In this document: in pieces, positions 44,189-54,463 of the stretch | Layout: the number at the start of each line of letters is the position of its first letter | How positions within the stretch are numbered: the first letter of the stretch is position 1 | Assembly: GCF_021462505.1 (NCBI RefSeq) | Contig: NZ_JAKEDV010000001.1 | Location: forward strand, 124,439-188,438 | Length of the DNA: 64,000 nucleotides | Origin: Thermus brockianus | GTDB taxonomy: Bacteria; Deinococcota; Deinococci; Deinococcales; Thermaceae | Reading direction: 5' to 3' | Translations under genes and position numbers: made by a program | The notes under the pieces: generated by a model | Seen by the model: the letters and a program-made list of their open reading frames with translations, nothing else | The model's database searches: none | What the model was told of the DNA's origin: nothing

Positions 44189-45403
44189 GTGGCGGAGATC
44201 CTGGAGCGTTCCGGCTATCGGGTAAGGGTTCGGGTGGAGGTCCCGGCGGAGAAGGTGGAGGAGAGCTACCAGGCCCTCCTCAAGGACCTGGCCAAGCGGG
44301 TGAGGATCCCGGGTTTCCGCCCGGGAAAGGCCCCTTTGAAGGTGGTGGAGGCCCGTCTGGGCCGCGAGGAGCTCCTCGCCGACCTTAAGGAGCGCCTGGT
44401 GGAGGAAACCTACCCCGAGGCGGTGCGGGAGCTGGGCCTGACCCCCGTGGCCGCCCGGGTGGTGGAGGAGGAGCTTAAGGAGGGGGAAGGCTTCCGTTAC
44501 GTGGCGGAGGTGGAGAACTACCCCGAGGTGAAGCTCCCCGACTGGCGCTCCTTTACCCTCGAGGTGCCCTCGCCTGAGGTCACGGAGGAGATGGTGGAAA
44601 AGGCCCTGGAGGAGCTTCGCCACCGCTATGCCGAGCTCGTGCCCGTGGACCGGGAGGCCCAGGAGGGGGACCACGTCTTCGTGCGCACGGAGGAGGGGGC
44701 GGAGTTCCCCATTGACCTTTCCAAGGCCCTGCCCCACGTGAAGGAGGCCCTTTTGGGCAAGCGGGCGGGGGATGTGGTCATGGTCCCCGTCCTGAACGAG
44801 CAGGGGGAGAAGGTGCGGGAGGTGAGGACCGAGGTCCTGGAGGTGAAGACCCTGGAGCTCCCCGAGCTGGACGAGGAGTTCGCCAAGACCCTGGAGGCGG
44901 AGAGCCTGGAGGACCTCAAGGCCAAGGTGCGGGAAAGCCTAAAGCGCCAGGCGGAGGCGGCCTACCAGGAGGCCCGGGAGCGGGCCTTTTTGGAGAAGCT
45001 CGCCGAGGGGCTAGAGGCGGATATCCCGCCTTCCATGTTGGAGGCGGAGGAGCGCCACCTCCTAGAGCACCTGGCGGAGGACCTTTACCGGCAGGGGATT
45101 GGCCTCGAGGCCTACCTCAAGGCCTTGGAGGAGCGGGGCGAGCTTGCGAAGTTCCAGGAGGACCTGCGGCAGGAGGCCCTCAAGCGGGTGCGCCGTTCCT
45201 TGGCCAAGGAGCGGCTTGCCGAGGAGCTCAAGCCCGAGCTCACGGAGGAGGAGTGGCAGGCTTACCTGCAGGCGGTGGCCCGCTCCTACGGCCTTTCTGT
45301 CCAAGAACTCAAGCGGCAGTTTGGCGAGCGGGGCCTGGCCCGGCTTAGGGCCGCTTACCTCCAGGACAAGGCGGTGCGCCAGGCCCTGGCGGCCCTGGCC
45401 TAA
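44189..45403 (+). CDS. tig: trigger factor
   Basis: The 404-residue ribosome-bound chaperone and peptidyl-prolyl isomerase has the ribosome-docking signature IPGFRPGKAP (about residue 40), the FKBP-type middle domain (EGDHVFVRTEEGAEFP) and a long helical C-terminal cradle. Start GTG 44189 (AEILERSGY) matches Thermus trigger factors and has GAGGTG upstream; ATG 44171 would add six residues. The tig-clpP-clpX order is conserved in bacteria. Confidence 0.95.
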   Translation: MAEILERSGYRVRVRVEVPAEKVEESYQALLKDLAKRVRIPGFRPGKAPLKVVEARLGREELLADLKERLVEETYPEAVRELGLTPVAARVVEEELKEGEGFRYVAEVENYPEVKLPDWRSFTLEVPSPEVTEEMVEKALEELRHRYAELVPVDREAQEGDHVFVRTEEGAEFPIDLSKALPHVKEALLGKRAGDVVMVPVLNEQGEKVREVRTEVLEVKTLELPELDEEFAKTLEAESLEDLKAKVRESLKRQAEAAYQEARERAFLEKLAEGLEADIPPSMLEAEERHLLEHLAEDLYRQGIGLEAYLKALEERGELAKFQEDLRQEALKRVRRSLAKERLAEELKPELTEEEWQAYLQAVARSYGLSVQELKRQFGERGLARLRAAYLQDKAVRQALAALA

Positions 45404-45415
45404 CGGGGCATGGTG

Positions 45416-45448
45416 GCCCAGGGGGGATTTCCCCCTGGGCTTCCCCTT
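45416..45448 (+). terminator. hairpin after tig
   Basis: GCCCAGGGGG, loop GATTT, CCCCCTGGGC, then TTCCCCTT. A perfect 10-bp stem between tig and clpP with a weak T-run; may give partial termination. Confidence 0.6.
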
Positions 45449-45463
45449 AGAATGGGAAACGGT

Positions 45464-46048
45464 ATGGTCATACCCTACGTCATAGAGCAGACCGCCCGCG
45501 GCGAGCGGGTCTACGACATCTATTCCCGCCTCCTCAAGGACCGGATCATCTTCCTGGGCACCCCCATAGATGCCCAGGTGGCCAACACCGTGGTGGCCCA
45601 GCTTCTCTTCCTGGATGCGCAAAACCCCAACCAGGAGATCAAGCTCTACATCAACTCCCCTGGGGGGGAGGTGGACGCCGGGCTCGCCATCTACGACACC
45701 ATGCAGTTCGTCCGGGCCCCGGTTTCCACCATCGTCATCGGGCTTGCGGCCAGCATGGCGGCGGTGATCCTGGCCGCCGGGGAGAAGGGCCGGCGCTACG
45801 CCTTGCCCCACTCCAAGGTGATGATCCACCAACCTTGGGGCGGGGTCCGGGGCACGGCCAGCGACATCGCCATCCAGGCCCAGGAAATCCTCAAGGCCAA
45901 GAAGCTTCTCAACGAGATCCTGGCCAAGCATACGGGCCAGCCCTTGGAAAAGGTGGAGAAGGACACGGACCGGGACTACTACCTCTCGGCGCAGGAAGCC
46001 TTGGCGTACGGCCTCATTGACCAGGTGGTGACCCGTGAGGAAGCCTAG
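45464..46048 (+). CDS. clpP: ATP-dependent Clp protease proteolytic subunit
   Basis: The 194-residue serine protease has [26 protein letters not shown] (oxyanion region), [19 protein letters not shown] with the catalytic Ser and [10 protein letters not shown] with the catalytic His, and Asp near residue 170. ATG 45464 is preferred since the longer frame runs through the terminator. TAGAAT (45448-45453) is a candidate -10. Overlaps clpX by 14 nt. Confidence 0.96.
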   Translation: MVIPYVIEQTARGERVYDIYSRLLKDRIIFLGTPIDAQVANTVVAQLLFLDAQNPNQEIKLYINSPGGEVDAGLAIYDTMQFVRAPVSTIVIGLAASMAAVILAAGEKGRRYALPHSKVMIHQPWGGVRGTASDIAIQAQEILKAKKLLNEILAKHTGQPLEKVEKDTDRDYYLSAQEALAYGLIDQVVTREEA

Positions 46049-47231
46049 GCCCCACTGCAGCTTCTGCGGCCTGCGCCCGCCCGACACGGGAAGGCTTCTG
46101 GAAAGCCCTATAGAGGACGTCTTCATCTGCGAGGACTGCGTGGCGCGGGCCCAAGAGGTCCTCCGCGGGGAAAGCCATCGGCCCAAGGGGCCAAGCCGCC
46201 TGCCCAAACCCCAGGAGATCAAGGCCCACCTGGACCAGTACGTGGTGGGCCAGGAGGCGGCGAAAAGGGCCCTAAGCGTGGCGGTTTACAACCACTACAA
46301 GCGCCTCCTCCACCCCGAGGCGGAGATCGGCAAGGCCAACATCCTCCTCATCGGCCCCACGGGCACGGGGAAAACCCTCCTGGCGGAAACCCTCGCCCGC
46401 TTCCTGGAGGTGCCCTTCGCCATCGCCGACGCCACCACCTTGACCGAGGCGGGGTACGTGGGGGAGGACGTGGAGAACGTCATCCTCCGCCTCCTCCAGA
46501 ACGCCGACTTTGACGTGGAGCGGGCGGAGATGGGCATCGTCTACATAGACGAGATTGACAAGATCGCCCGCAAGTCGGAAAACCCCTCCCTCACCCGGGA
46601 CGTCTCCGGGGAAGGGGTGCAGCAGGCCCTCTTGAAGATCATTGAGGGCACCATCGCCAACGTGCCCCCGCAAGGGGGCAGGAAGCACCCCCACCAGGAG
46701 TTCATCCCGGTCAACACCAAGAACATCCTCTTCATTCTGGGCGGGGCCTTTGAGGGCCTGGAAAACATCGTCAAGGCCCGGGTGGGCCGCACCGCCATCG
46801 GCTTCACGGGGGACAGGGAGAAGCGGGAAGAGCCCCTGGAGGTCATCCCCGAGGACCTGGTGAAGTTTGGCATGATCCCCGAGTTCGTGGGCCGGGCCCC
46901 CCTCATCGTCCAGCTCCACCCCCTCACGGAGGAGGACCTGGTGCGCATCCTCACCGAGCCCAAGAACGCCCTGGTACGGCAGTACCAGGAGCTTTTCCGC
47001 ATGGAAGGGATTGAGCTCCGCTTCACCCCTGCCGCCCTCAAGGAGGTGGCCCGCAGGGCCCTCAAGCGGGGCACGGGGGCCCGGGGCTTACGGGCCATCC
47101 TGGAGAAGACCATGGTGGACCTGATGTTTGAGGCCCCGGGGAGCGGGGTGAAGGAGCTCGTCATAGACCTCCCCCACCTGGACAACCCCCTAAAGGCCCT
47201 GGAGGAGGCCCGGCTAAAGCAGGCCTCCTAG
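46035..47231 (+). CDS. clpX: Clp protease ATP-binding subunit ClpX
   Basis: The 398-residue unfoldase has a zinc domain ([12 protein letters not shown]), Walker [19 protein letters not shown], Walker [14 protein letters not shown], sensor-type arginine region and the IGF-type loop [10 protein letters not shown]. Feeds substrates to ClpP. GTG 46035 lies inside clpP. Ends 2 nt from the convergent pncB. Confidence 0.96.
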   Translation: MRKPRPHCSFCGLRPPDTGRLLESPIEDVFICEDCVARAQEVLRGESHRPKGPSRLPKPQEIKAHLDQYVVGQEAAKRALSVAVYNHYKRLLHPEAEIGKANILLIGPTGTGKTLLAETLARFLEVPFAIADATTLTEAGYVGEDVENVILRLLQNADFDVERAEMGIVYIDEIDKIARKSENPSLTRDVSGEGVQQALLKIIEGTIANVPPQGGRKHPHQEFIPVNTKNILFILGGAFEGLENIVKARVGRTAIGFTGDREKREEPLEVIPEDLVKFGMIPEFVGRAPLIVQLHPLTEEDLVRILTEPKNALVRQYQELFRMEGIELRFTPAALKEVARRALKRGTGARGLRAILEKTMVDLMFEAPGSGVKELVIDLPHLDNPLKALEEARLKQAS

Positions 47232-47233
47232 GC

Positions 47234-48757
47234 CTATCCGGCGAGCCGGGCCACCAGGGCTTCTTTTAGGGCGAAGAGGCGCTCGGTGAGGGAAACGTGG
47301 TAGACGTGGGGGTTCACCAGGCGGCGCACCCCGGGGTCTAGCCGGGACACGTCCTTGTGGCGCCTTTCCCGCAGGACCTCGAGGGGTAGGGGCGGGAAGA
47401 GGCGCTTGCCCCGGAAGGCTTCTTCCAGGAGGGGCTCGAGGGTGAACTCCCCGGGCCTTAAGGTGCGGCGCTTGGTGGGGTCGGTGGGGTGGCGGAGGTG
47501 GAGGGGGGTGTCCGCCCGCACCTCCTCGTCAAAGGTGGCGAGGAGGTCCGCCGTGGCCAGGCCCCGGTGATCGTAAACCCGGTAGACCTTCTTGTGCCCG
47601 GGGTTGAGCACCTTTTCCAAGGAGTCCGAGATCTTGATGGCCGGGGCCCAGGTGCCGTTTTCCCGGATGGCCACCAGCTTGTACACCCCCCCTAGGGCCG
47701 GGTACCCCCAGGAGACCACCATCCGCGTCCCCACCCCGTAGACCAGGCGTTTGAGGAGCCTTTCCGGCTCCACCCCGTAGCGGGGGGCCTCCTCCAGGAT
47801 CTGGCTTTTGATCTGCCAAATCACGAGCTCGTCCAGGTCCCCGGAGAGCACGATGAGGGTGTCGGCAAAGCCCGCCTTGTCCAGCTCCTTGGCCACCTGG
47901 ATGGCCAAGTAGGCCAGGTCCCCGGAATCAATCCGCACCCCCACGGGCCGGTGCCCCTTGCGCCTTAGCCTTTCAAAGACCTTGAGGGCGTGGGGTAGGC
48001 CGGAGTGGAGGGTGTCCACGGTGTCCAGGAGGAGGATGGTGTCGTCGGGGAAGACCTCGGCGAAGGCTTGGAAGGCGTCCTCCTCGGAGTAGCCCAGGGC
48101 CAAAAAGGCCTGCACCAGGCTGTGGGCGTGGGTGCCGGAGGAGGGGAGGCCCAGGAGGTGGGAGAGGCTTACGGCGCTGGAGCGGTTGGCGCCGCCGATG
48201 AGGCTTGCCCGGGTGGCGCTTTCCCCTCCCTTGCCCGGGGCCCGGCGCAGGCCGAACTCCAGGACGATGGCCTCCTCCCCCGCCGCCTCCCGCACCCGGC
48301 TCGCCTTGGTGGCGATGAGGGTCTCGTAGTTGATGCGGTTCAGGAGGGCGGTTTCCAGGAGCTGCGCCTGGAGGAGGGGGCCTTCCACGCTGAGGAGGGG
48401 CACCTGGGGGTGGGCCACCCGGCCCTCGGGGAGGGCCCTCACCGTCAGGCCGGAAAAGCCGCCCATCTCCTTTAGGTAGCGGAGGTAGTCCTCCGCGAAG
48501 AGGGGCTTGCCCGAGCGGCCCTTGAGGGCCCTGAGGGCCTCCAGCTCCTCGTTCCCGAAGCGGGCGCTTTCCATCCAGGAAAGCAGGGGGTCCAGGCCGG
48601 CGAAAACGGTATAGCCCGCCTGGTGGGCCCCGTAGTCCGGGTTTTTGCGATAGAAGGCCTCAAAGAGGGCCTCCTTTTCGTGAAGCCCTAGGCGGAAGTA
48701 GACCTGGCCCATGGTGAGCTGGTAGAGGTCAGTGTAGAGGATGCCGAAGGGGTCCAT
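47234..48757 (-). CDS. pncB: nicotinate phosphoribosyltransferase
   Basis: The 507-residue NAD-salvage enzyme begins [20 protein letters not shown] and has [34 protein letters not shown] and [12 protein letters not shown], all nicotinate phosphoribosyltransferase signatures. Starts 42 bp from the divergent metH, sharing a short promoter region. Confidence 0.94.
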   Translation of the reverse strand: MDPFGILYTDLYQLTMGQVYFRLGLHEKEALFEAFYRKNPDYGAHQAGYTVFAGLDPLLSWMESARFGNEELEALRALKGRSGKPLFAEDYLRYLKEMGGFSGLTVRALPEGRVAHPQVPLLSVEGPLLQAQLLETALLNRINYETLIATKASRVREAAGEEAIVLEFGLRRAPGKGGESATRASLIGGANRSSAVSLSHLLGLPSSGTHAHSLVQAFLALGYSEEDAFQAFAEVFPDDTILLLDTVDTLHSGLPHALKVFERLRRKGHRPVGVRIDSGDLAYLAIQVAKELDKAGFADTLIVLSGDLDELVIWQIKSQILEEAPRYGVEPERLLKRLVYGVGTRMVVSWGYPALGGVYKLVAIRENGTWAPAIKISDSLEKVLNPGHKKVYRVYDHRGLATADLLATFDEEVRADTPLHLRHPTDPTKRRTLRPGEFTLEPLLEEAFRGKRLFPPLPLEVLRERRHKDVSRLDPGVRRLVNPHVYHVSLTERLFALKEALVARLAG

Positions 48758-48799
48758 GGGCCTAGCATAGCCCTCCGCTTTTGGCTACACTAGCGGGAT

Positions 48800-51700
48800 A
48801 TGGTGGAGGTCCACACCTGCAGTCCCGGTTGCCGCCACCACCTGGGGGGGGCGGGGTGGGGGGATGCCCCTTTGGTGCGCCTGGGCTACAACAAGGAGGC
48901 CCGGGCCAAGAAGTTCCCCTACCTAAAGGCCCTTCTGGAGCGCCCCCTGGTCTTTGACGGGGCCATGGGCACCGAGCTGCAAAAGAGGGACCTCACCCCC
49001 GAGGACTACGGGGGGGAGGCGTACTTCGGCTGCCCCGAGGTGCTCAACCGCACCCGGCCCGAGGTGGTGCAGGAGGTCCACCGGTCCTACCTCGAGGCCG
49101 GGGCCGAGGTGATTGAAACCAACACCTTTGGGGCCTTGCGGCACGTGCTGGCGGAGTACGGGCTCGGGGAGGAGGCGGAGGCCCTCGCCTACCTTGGGGC
49201 CAAGCTGGCCAGGGAGGTGGCGGAGCCCTACGGGGCCTTCGTGGCGGGGGCCCTGGGCCCAGGGACCAAGCTCATCTCCTTGGGCCAGATCTCCTGGGAC
49301 GAGCTCTTCGCCGCCTACAAGGAGGCGGTGCGGGGGCTACTCCGGGGCGGGGTAGACCTCATCCTTTTGGAAACCGCCCAGGACATCCTCCAGGTGCGCT
49401 GCGCCGTCCTGGCGGCGCGGGAGGCCATGGCCGAGGTAAAGCGGGAGGTGCCCCTGCAGGTCCAGGTGACCTTTGAGGCCACGGGCACCCTCCTGGTGGG
49501 CACGGACGAGCAGGCGGCCTTGGCCGCTTTGGAGAGCCTGCCCGTGGACGTGGTGGGCATGAACTGCGCCACGGGCCCCGACCTCATGGACAGCAAGGTG
49601 CGCTACTTCGCCCAGAACAGCACCCGCTTCGTGGCCTGCCTGCCCAACGCCGGCCTGCCGCGGAACGAAGGGGGGAAGGTGGTCTACGACCTCACCCCCG
49701 AGGAGCTCGCCCGGTGGCACCGCAAGTTCGTCCTGGAGTACGGGGTGAACGCCGTGGGGGGGTGTTGCGGCACGGGGCCCGAGCACATCCGCAAGGTGGC
49801 GGAGGCGGTCCAGGGGGTTCCCGTCAGGGAGAGGCCCAAGGCCTTCCCGCCCCAGGTGGCCTCCCTCTACCAGGCGGTGCCCCTCCGGCAGGAGACGAGC
49901 CTTTTCCTGGTGGGGGAGCGCTTGAACGCCACGGGGAGCAAGCGCTTCCGGGAGATGCTTTTCGCCAAGGACCTCGAGGGCATCCTGGCCCTGGCCCGGG
50001 AGCAGGTGGCGGAGGGGGCCCACGCCCTGGACCTCTCCGTGGCCTGGACGGGGCGGGACGAGCTTGCCGACCTCAACTGGCTTCTCCCAGGCCTCGCCAC
50101 CGCCGTCACCGTGCCTATTATGGTGGACTCCACCTCCCCCGAGGCCATGGAGCTCGCCCTCAAGTACCTGCCGGGCCGGGTCCTCCTGAACTCCGCCAAC
50201 CTGGAGGACGGCCTGGAGCGGTTTGACCGGGTGGCCTCCTTGGCCAAGGCCCACGGGGCGGCCCTGGTGGTCCTGGCCATTGACGAGAAGGGCATGGCCA
50301 AGACCCGGGAGGAGAAGGTCCGGGTGGCCTTGCGCATGTACGAGCGGCTCACGGAGCACCACGGCTTCCGCCCGGAGGACCTCCTCTTTGACCTCCTCAC
50401 CTTCCCCATCACCCAAGGGGACGAGGAGAGCCGCCCCCTGGCCAAGGAGACCCTTTTGGCCATGGAGGAGCTAAGGGAGCGGCTTCCCGGGGTGGGGTTC
50501 ATCCTGGGGGTTTCCAACGTGTCCTTCGGCCTAAAGCCCAGGGCCAGGCGGGTCCTCAACTCCGTCTTCCTGGACGAGGCCAGGAAGCGGGGCCTCACCG
50601 CCGCCATCGTGGATGCGGGGAAGATCCTCCCCATCGCCCAGATCCCCGAGGAGGCCTACGCCTTGGCCCTGGACCTCATCCACGACCGAAGGAGGGAAGG
50701 GTACGACCCCCTCATGGCCTTCATGGCCTACTTTGAGGCCCACCAGGAGGACTTGGCCCAAAAGGAGGACCTTTTCCAGGCCCTGCCCCTCTTGGAAAGG
50801 CTCAAGCGGCGGGTGGTGGAGGGGAGGAAGGTGGGCCTCGAGGCCGACTTGGACGAGGCCCTAAGGCAAGGGCATAAGCCCTTGGACCTCATCAACGGCC
50901 CCCTCCTTGCGGGCATGAAGGAGGTGGGGGAGCTCTTTGGGGCGGGAAGGATGCAGCTTCCCTTCGTCCTCCAGGCCGCCGAGGTGATGAAAAGGGCCGT
51001 GGCCCACCTGGAGCCCCACATGGAAAAGCGGGGTGCGGGCAAGGGCCGGATGGTCCTGGCCACGGTGAAGGGGGACGTGCACGATATCGGCAAGAACCTG
51101 GTGGACATCATCCTCACCAACAACGGCTACCAGGTGGTGAACCTGGGCATCAAGGTGCCCATTGAGGAGATCCTAAGGGCGGTGGAGGAGCACAAGCCCC
51201 ACGCCGTGGGCATGTCGGGCCTCTTGGTGAAGAGCACCCAGGTGATGAAGGAAAACCTGGAGTACATGCGGGATAGGGGGTATACCCTCCCCGTCATCCT
51301 GGGCGGGGCGGCCCTTACCCGGAGCTTCGTGGAGGAGGAGCTTCGGGCCATCTACCCCAACGTCTACTACGCGGAGGATGCCTTTGAGGGCCTGAAGCTC
51401 ATGGAGGAGCTCACGGGCCACGCTCCTCCCGAGCTCACCCGGAAGGCTCCGGCCCGCCCCAAGCGGGAGGCGCCCAAAGTGGAGGCCCGCCCCAAGCCCG
51501 TGGGCGAGCCCCCCGCCATCCCCCGCCCCCCCTTCTTCGGGGTGCGGGTGGAGGAGAACCTGGACCTGGCCACCATCGCCCACTACGTGAACAAGCTCGC
51601 CCTTTACCGGGGGCAGTGGGGGTATAGCCGAAAGGGCATGAGCCGGGAGGAGTGGCGGGCCTTGGTGGAGCGGGAGGCGGAGCCCGTGTTCCGCCGCCTC

Positions 51701-52354
51701 CTCAAGGAGGCGCGGGAGGAAGGGTGGCTTCGGCCCAGGGTGCTCTATGGCTTCTTCCCCGTGGCCCGGGAGGGGGAGGAGCTTTGGGTCTATTCCCCGG
51801 AAACGGGGGAGGTTTTGGAGCGCTTCCGCTTTCCCCGGCAACGGGGCGGGGGCCTGAGCCTCGTGGACTACTTCCGCCCCCGCTACGCCCCGCCCCTAGG
51901 AGACGAGGAGGCGTGGCTTCCCGCCTTCAGCGAAGGGGCCCGGGATGTGCTTGGGGTGCAGCTCGTCACCATGGGGGAGGAGCCTGGCAAGAAGGCGCGG
52001 GCCCTCTTTGAAGGGGGGGCGTACCAGGACTACCTCTTCGTCCACGGCTTCGCCGTGGAGATGACGGAGGCCTTGGCGGAGTACTGGCACAAGCGCATGC
52101 GGCAGATGTGGGGCATCGCCGGCCAGGACGCCACGGAGATCCAGAAGCTCTTCCAGCAGGGCTACCAGGGGGCCCGCTACTCCTTCGGCTACCCCGCCTG
52201 TCCCGACCTCTCGGACCAGGCCAAGCTGGACCGGCTTATGGGCTTTGCCCGCATCGGCGTGCGGCTCACGGAAAACTTCCAACTGGATCCCGAGCACGCC
52301 ACCAGCGCCCTGGTGGTCCACCACCCCGAGGCCCGCTATTTCAGCGTGGACTGA
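48800..52354 (+). CDS. metH: cobalamin-dependent methionine synthase
   Basis: The 1184-residue enzyme carries all four modules: homocysteine-binding (FDGAMGTELQKRDL, GGCCGTGPEHIR zinc site at about 317), pterin-binding (VGERLNATGSKRFRE), B12 cap and Rossmann domain with DVHDIGKNLVDIILTNNGY (about 757), and a C-terminal activation domain. The N-terminus has an extra Cys/His-rich 40 residues (HTCSPGCRHHLG). TACACT lies 8 nt before ATG 48800. No B12 riboswitch fits in the 42-bp gap. Confidence 0.96.
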   Translation: MVEVHTCSPGCRHHLGGAGWGDAPLVRLGYNKEARAKKFPYLKALLERPLVFDGAMGTELQKRDLTPEDYGGEAYFGCPEVLNRTRPEVVQEVHRSYLEAGAEVIETNTFGALRHVLAEYGLGEEAEALAYLGAKLAREVAEPYGAFVAGALGPGTKLISLGQISWDELFAAYKEAVRGLLRGGVDLILLETAQDILQVRCAVLAAREAMAEVKREVPLQVQVTFEATGTLLVGTDEQAALAALESLPVDVVGMNCATGPDLMDSKVRYFAQNSTRFVACLPNAGLPRNEGGKVVYDLTPEELARWHRKFVLEYGVNAVGGCCGTGPEHIRKVAEAVQGVPVRERPKAFPPQVASLYQAVPLRQETSLFLVGERLNATGSKRFREMLFAKDLEGILALAREQVAEGAHALDLSVAWTGRDELADLNWLLPGLATAVTVPIMVDSTSPEAMELALKYLPGRVLLNSANLEDGLERFDRVASLAKAHGAALVVLAIDEKGMAKTREEKVRVALRMYERLTEHHGFRPEDLLFDLLTFPITQGDEESRPLAKETLLAMEELRERLPGVGFILGVSNVSFGLKPRARRVLNSVFLDEARKRGLTAAIVDAGKILPIAQIPEEAYALALDLIHDRRREGYDPLMAFMAYFEAHQEDLAQKEDLFQALPLLERLKRRVVEGRKVGLEADLDEALRQGHKPLDLINGPLLAGMKEVGELFGAGRMQLPFVLQAAEVMKRAVAHLEPHMEKRGAGKGRMVLATVKGDVHDIGKNLVDIILTNNGYQVVNLGIKVPIEEILRAVEEHKPHAVGMSGLLVKSTQVMKENLEYMRDRGYTLPVILGGAALTRSFVEEELRAIYPNVYYAEDAFEGLKLMEELTGHAPPELTRKAPARPKREAPKVEARPKPVGEPPAIPRPPFFGVRVEENLDLATIAHYVNKLALYRGQWGYSRKGMSREEWRALVEREAEPVFRRLLKEAREEGWLRPRVLYGFFPVAREGEELWVYSPETGEVLERFRFPRQRGGGLSLVDYFRPRYAPPLGDEEAWLPAFSEGARDVLGVQLVTMGEEPGKKARALFEGGAYQDYLFVHGFAVEMTEALAEYWHKRMRQMWGIAGQDATEIQKLFQQGYQGARYSFGYPACPDLSDQAKLDRLMGFARIGVRLTENFQLDPEHATSALVVHHPEARYFSVD

Positions 52355-52356
52355 AA

Positions 52357-52380
52357 AGGCCCCGGGATGCCCCGGGGCCT
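52357..52380. terminator. bidirectional terminator after metH
   Basis: AGGCCCCGGG, loop ATGC, CCCGGGGCCT, between convergent metH and the sulfurtransferase gene. AAAA lies on one side, giving a T-run for the leftward transcript. Confidence 0.7.
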
Positions 52381-52384
52381 CCCC

Positions 52385-53242
52385 TTACTCCTCCCCTTTG
52401 GCGATGGGTACCCCCACCAGGTTGCCCCACTCCGTCCAGGAGCCGTCGTAGTTCTTCACGTGGGGGTAGCCCAGGAGGTACTTGAGGACAAACCAAGAGT
52501 GGCTGGAGCGCTCGGCGATGCGGCAGTAGACCACCACGTCCTTGTCCTTGGTGATGCCCAAGGGCTCGTAGAGGGCCTTTAGCTCCTCAGCGCTTTTGAA
52601 GGTCCCGTCGGGGTTCACCGCCTTGGCCCAGGGGATGTTCTTGGCCCCGGGGATGTGCCCGGCGCGCAGGGCCCCTTCCTGCGGGTAGTTGGGCATGTGG
52701 GTGAGCTCGCCCCGGTACTCCTCGGGGCTCCGCACGTCCACCAAGGCCCCCTTCCCCTCCTTGACCTTGAGGATGTGCTCCAAGACGTCGTCCCGGTAGG
52801 CGCGGATGGACTCGTCCCGGTAGGGGACCTCGTAGCGGCCCGGGGGGTAGCTCGGGACCTCGGTGGTGAGGGGCCGGCCCTCTTCTACCCACTTCTGCCG
52901 TCCCCCATTCATGAGGCGCACGTCCTTGTGCCCGTTGTACTTGAAGAACCAGAAGGCGTAGGCGGCCCACCAGTTGTTCTTGTCGCCGTAGAGGACCACG
53001 GTGGTGTCGTTGGAGATGCCGAGCCTTTCCATGAGCTGGGCAAACCCTTCCTCGCTGATGAAGTCCCGCACCACCGGGTCCCAGAAGTCCCTCTGCCAGT
53101 CAATCTTCTGGGCCCCTGGGATGTGGCCCGTCTCGTAGAGGAGGATGTCCTCGTCCACCTCGAGGATCCGTACCCCAGGGTCCTCCAAGTGCTCCTGCAC
53201 CCATTGGGTGCTGACCAGAACCTCCGGATGCGCGTATCCCAT
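52385..53242 (-). CDS. thiosulfate sulfurtransferase (two-domain rhodanese)
   Basis: The 285-residue protein has two rhodanese domains. The active Cys is in [20 protein letters not shown] (about residue 236), a CRxxERSSH loop of thiosulfate-type enzymes. [20 protein letters not shown] precedes it. ATG 53242 has GGAGGTGCCT upstream, so the longer frame is rejected. Transfers sulfane sulfur, possibly for detoxification or tRNA thiolation. Confidence 0.9.
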   Translation of the reverse strand: MGYAHPEVLVSTQWVQEHLEDPGVRILEVDEDILLYETGHIPGAQKIDWQRDFWDPVVRDFISEEGFAQLMERLGISNDTTVVLYGDKNNWWAAYAFWFFKYNGHKDVRLMNGGRQKWVEEGRPLTTEVPSYPPGRYEVPYRDESIRAYRDDVLEHILKVKEGKGALVDVRSPEEYRGELTHMPNYPQEGALRAGHIPGAKNIPWAKAVNPDGTFKSAEELKALYEPLGITKDKDVVVYCRIAERSSHSWFVLKYLLGYPHVKNYDGSWTEWGNLVGVPIAKGEE

Positions 53243-53316
53243 AGGCACCTCCCGCTCCCAATATACCCTTGAGTGTCTGAATGCAAAGAACAGGGGACAC
53301 AATTCCCATAACCTCC

Positions 53317-53345
53317 TTGTTCCCCAGGGCGGGGTCTGGTATAAA
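53317..53345 (+). promoter_or_regulatory. promoter of the riboswitch-controlled gene
   Basis: TTGTTC (53317-53322), 17 nt, TATAAA (53340-53345), leading into the riboswitch at about 53352. Confidence 0.75.
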
Positions 53346-53351
53346 GGTACC

Positions 53352-53470
53352 TGCGGGGAGTAGCCGCCCCCATTCGGGGGCCAGCCGGTCGTCAGTACGG
53401 GAGGTTTCCCCGGTCGGCTGGGGCGCTTTAGGCGCATGGCGAGACCACCTAAAAGGTGGCCTCGGTTTTT
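53352..53470 (+). promoter_or_regulatory. yybP-ykoY (manganese) riboswitch with terminator
   Basis: The leader has both conserved loops of the manganese-sensing class: GGGGAGTAGC (53355-53364) and GGTCGTCAGTACGG (53387-53400), then GGCGAGACC near the 3' end (53438-53446). A terminator follows directly, sharing the last aptamer bases: CGAGACCACCT, AAA, AGGTGGCCTCG, GTTTTT (to 53470). Binding of Mn2+ would be expected to prevent the terminator and switch on the zinc-metalloprotease gene at 53496. Confidence 0.85.
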
Positions 53471-53495
53471 GCTACGTCCCGCAAGGAGGTGAAGC

Positions 53496-54176
53496 ATGGA
53501 CTTACTGGCGATCGCGCTCATGGCCGTGGTTTTCGTGGCTAGCCTGGCCATTCAAGGGGGTCTGCAGGCCACCTTCGCCCGCTTCAGCCGGGTGGCCAAC
53601 GCCCGGGGGCTCACCGGGGCCCAGGTGGCCCGGGCCATCCTGGACGCACACGGGCTCACCCACGTGCGGGTGGAACCGGTGCCCGGGGCCTTGACGGACC
53701 ACTATGACCCGCACGCCAAGGCGGTGCGGCTATCCGAGCCCAACTACGCTTCGCCAAGCCTCGCCGCTTTGGCGGTGGCGGCCCACGAGGTGGGGCATGC
53801 GGTGCAGGACGCCCAGGGCTACGCTTGGCTCAGGGTGCGGGCAAGCCTTTGGCCCGCGGCGAGCCTCGGGAGCAACCTGGGGCCCATCCTGGTGGTGCTC
53901 GGGCTCATGGTGGGGGCCTTGGGCTTGGCGAAGCTCGGGCTTTACCTCTACCTGGCGGTGGCCTTCTTCCAGCTCATCACCCTGCCCGTGGAGTTTGACG
54001 CCTCCCGGAGGGCCCTGGACTTCCTGAAGCGCATGGGCTTCCTGGACGCCCGGGAGATGGGCCCGGCGCGGCAGGTGCTCACCTGGGCGGCCCTGACCTA
54101 CGTGGCGGCCCTGGCCAGCTCCCTGGCCACCATCCTCTACTACGCCAGCCTCCTCATGGGGCGGAGGGAGGAGTAG
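53496..54176 (+). CDS. YugP-type membrane zinc metalloprotease
   Basis: The 226-residue protein has an N-terminal helix ([18 protein letters not shown]), the metalloprotease site [14 protein letters not shown] (HExxH, about residue 94), and three membrane helices, with EFDAS as the likely third ligand region. Controlled by the manganese-type riboswitch upstream; GGAGG precedes ATG 53496. Substrate unknown. A neighbouring zinc-finger gene starts 1 nt after the stop. Confidence 0.85.
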   Translation: MDLLAIALMAVVFVASLAIQGGLQATFARFSRVANARGLTGAQVARAILDAHGLTHVRVEPVPGALTDHYDPHAKAVRLSEPNYASPSLAALAVAAHEVGHAVQDAQGYAWLRVRASLWPAASLGSNLGPILVVLGLMVGALGLAKLGLYLYLAVAFFQLITLPVEFDASRRALDFLKRMGFLDAREMGPARQVLTWAALTYVAALASSLATILYYASLLMGRREE

Positions 54177-54425
54177 ATGCCCCTTCTCCTCTGCCCCCAG
54201 TGCGGCGTGGGCATGAAGGAGGTGGAGCGCCGGGGGGTGCTCATAGACGTCTGCCCCCAGTGCGGGGGGGTGTGGTTGGACCGGGGGGAGCTGGAAAAGC
54301 TCCTCGCCGAGGCCCGGGCGGTGGAGAGGGCCTACGAGGAGGAGCGGGAGGCCTACTACCGCAAGGAGGGCAAACCCTACAAGAAAAAGAAAGGCTTCTT
54401 GGAATTCTTTGACCTTTTTGACTGA
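54177..54425 (+). CDS. small TFIIB-type zinc ribbon protein
   Basis: The 82-residue protein has CPQCG (residues 6-10) and CPQCGGVWLDRGEL (26-39), the zf-TFIIB pattern, then a charged helix and a KKKKG tail. Often paired with metalloproteases or heat-shock genes; role unknown. Cotranscribed with the YugP-type gene. Confidence 0.85.
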   Translation: MPLLLCPQCGVGMKEVERRGVLIDVCPQCGGVWLDRGELEKLLAEARAVERAYEEEREAYYRKEGKPYKKKKGFLEFFDLFD

Positions 54426-54431
54426 GGGAAC

Positions 54432-54463
54432 ACCCCCTGGGTCCTTACCCCAGGGGGTTTCCC
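54432..54463 (+). terminator. terminator after the zinc-ribbon gene
   Basis: ACCCCCTGGG, short loop, CCCAGGGGGT, then TTCCCTTA; placed between convergent operons. Confidence 0.75.

Noticed and set aside
48757-48800. Possible cobalamin riboswitch before metH
   Set aside because: Only 42 bp separate pncB and metH, too short for the aptamer, and a leaderless -10 is present.
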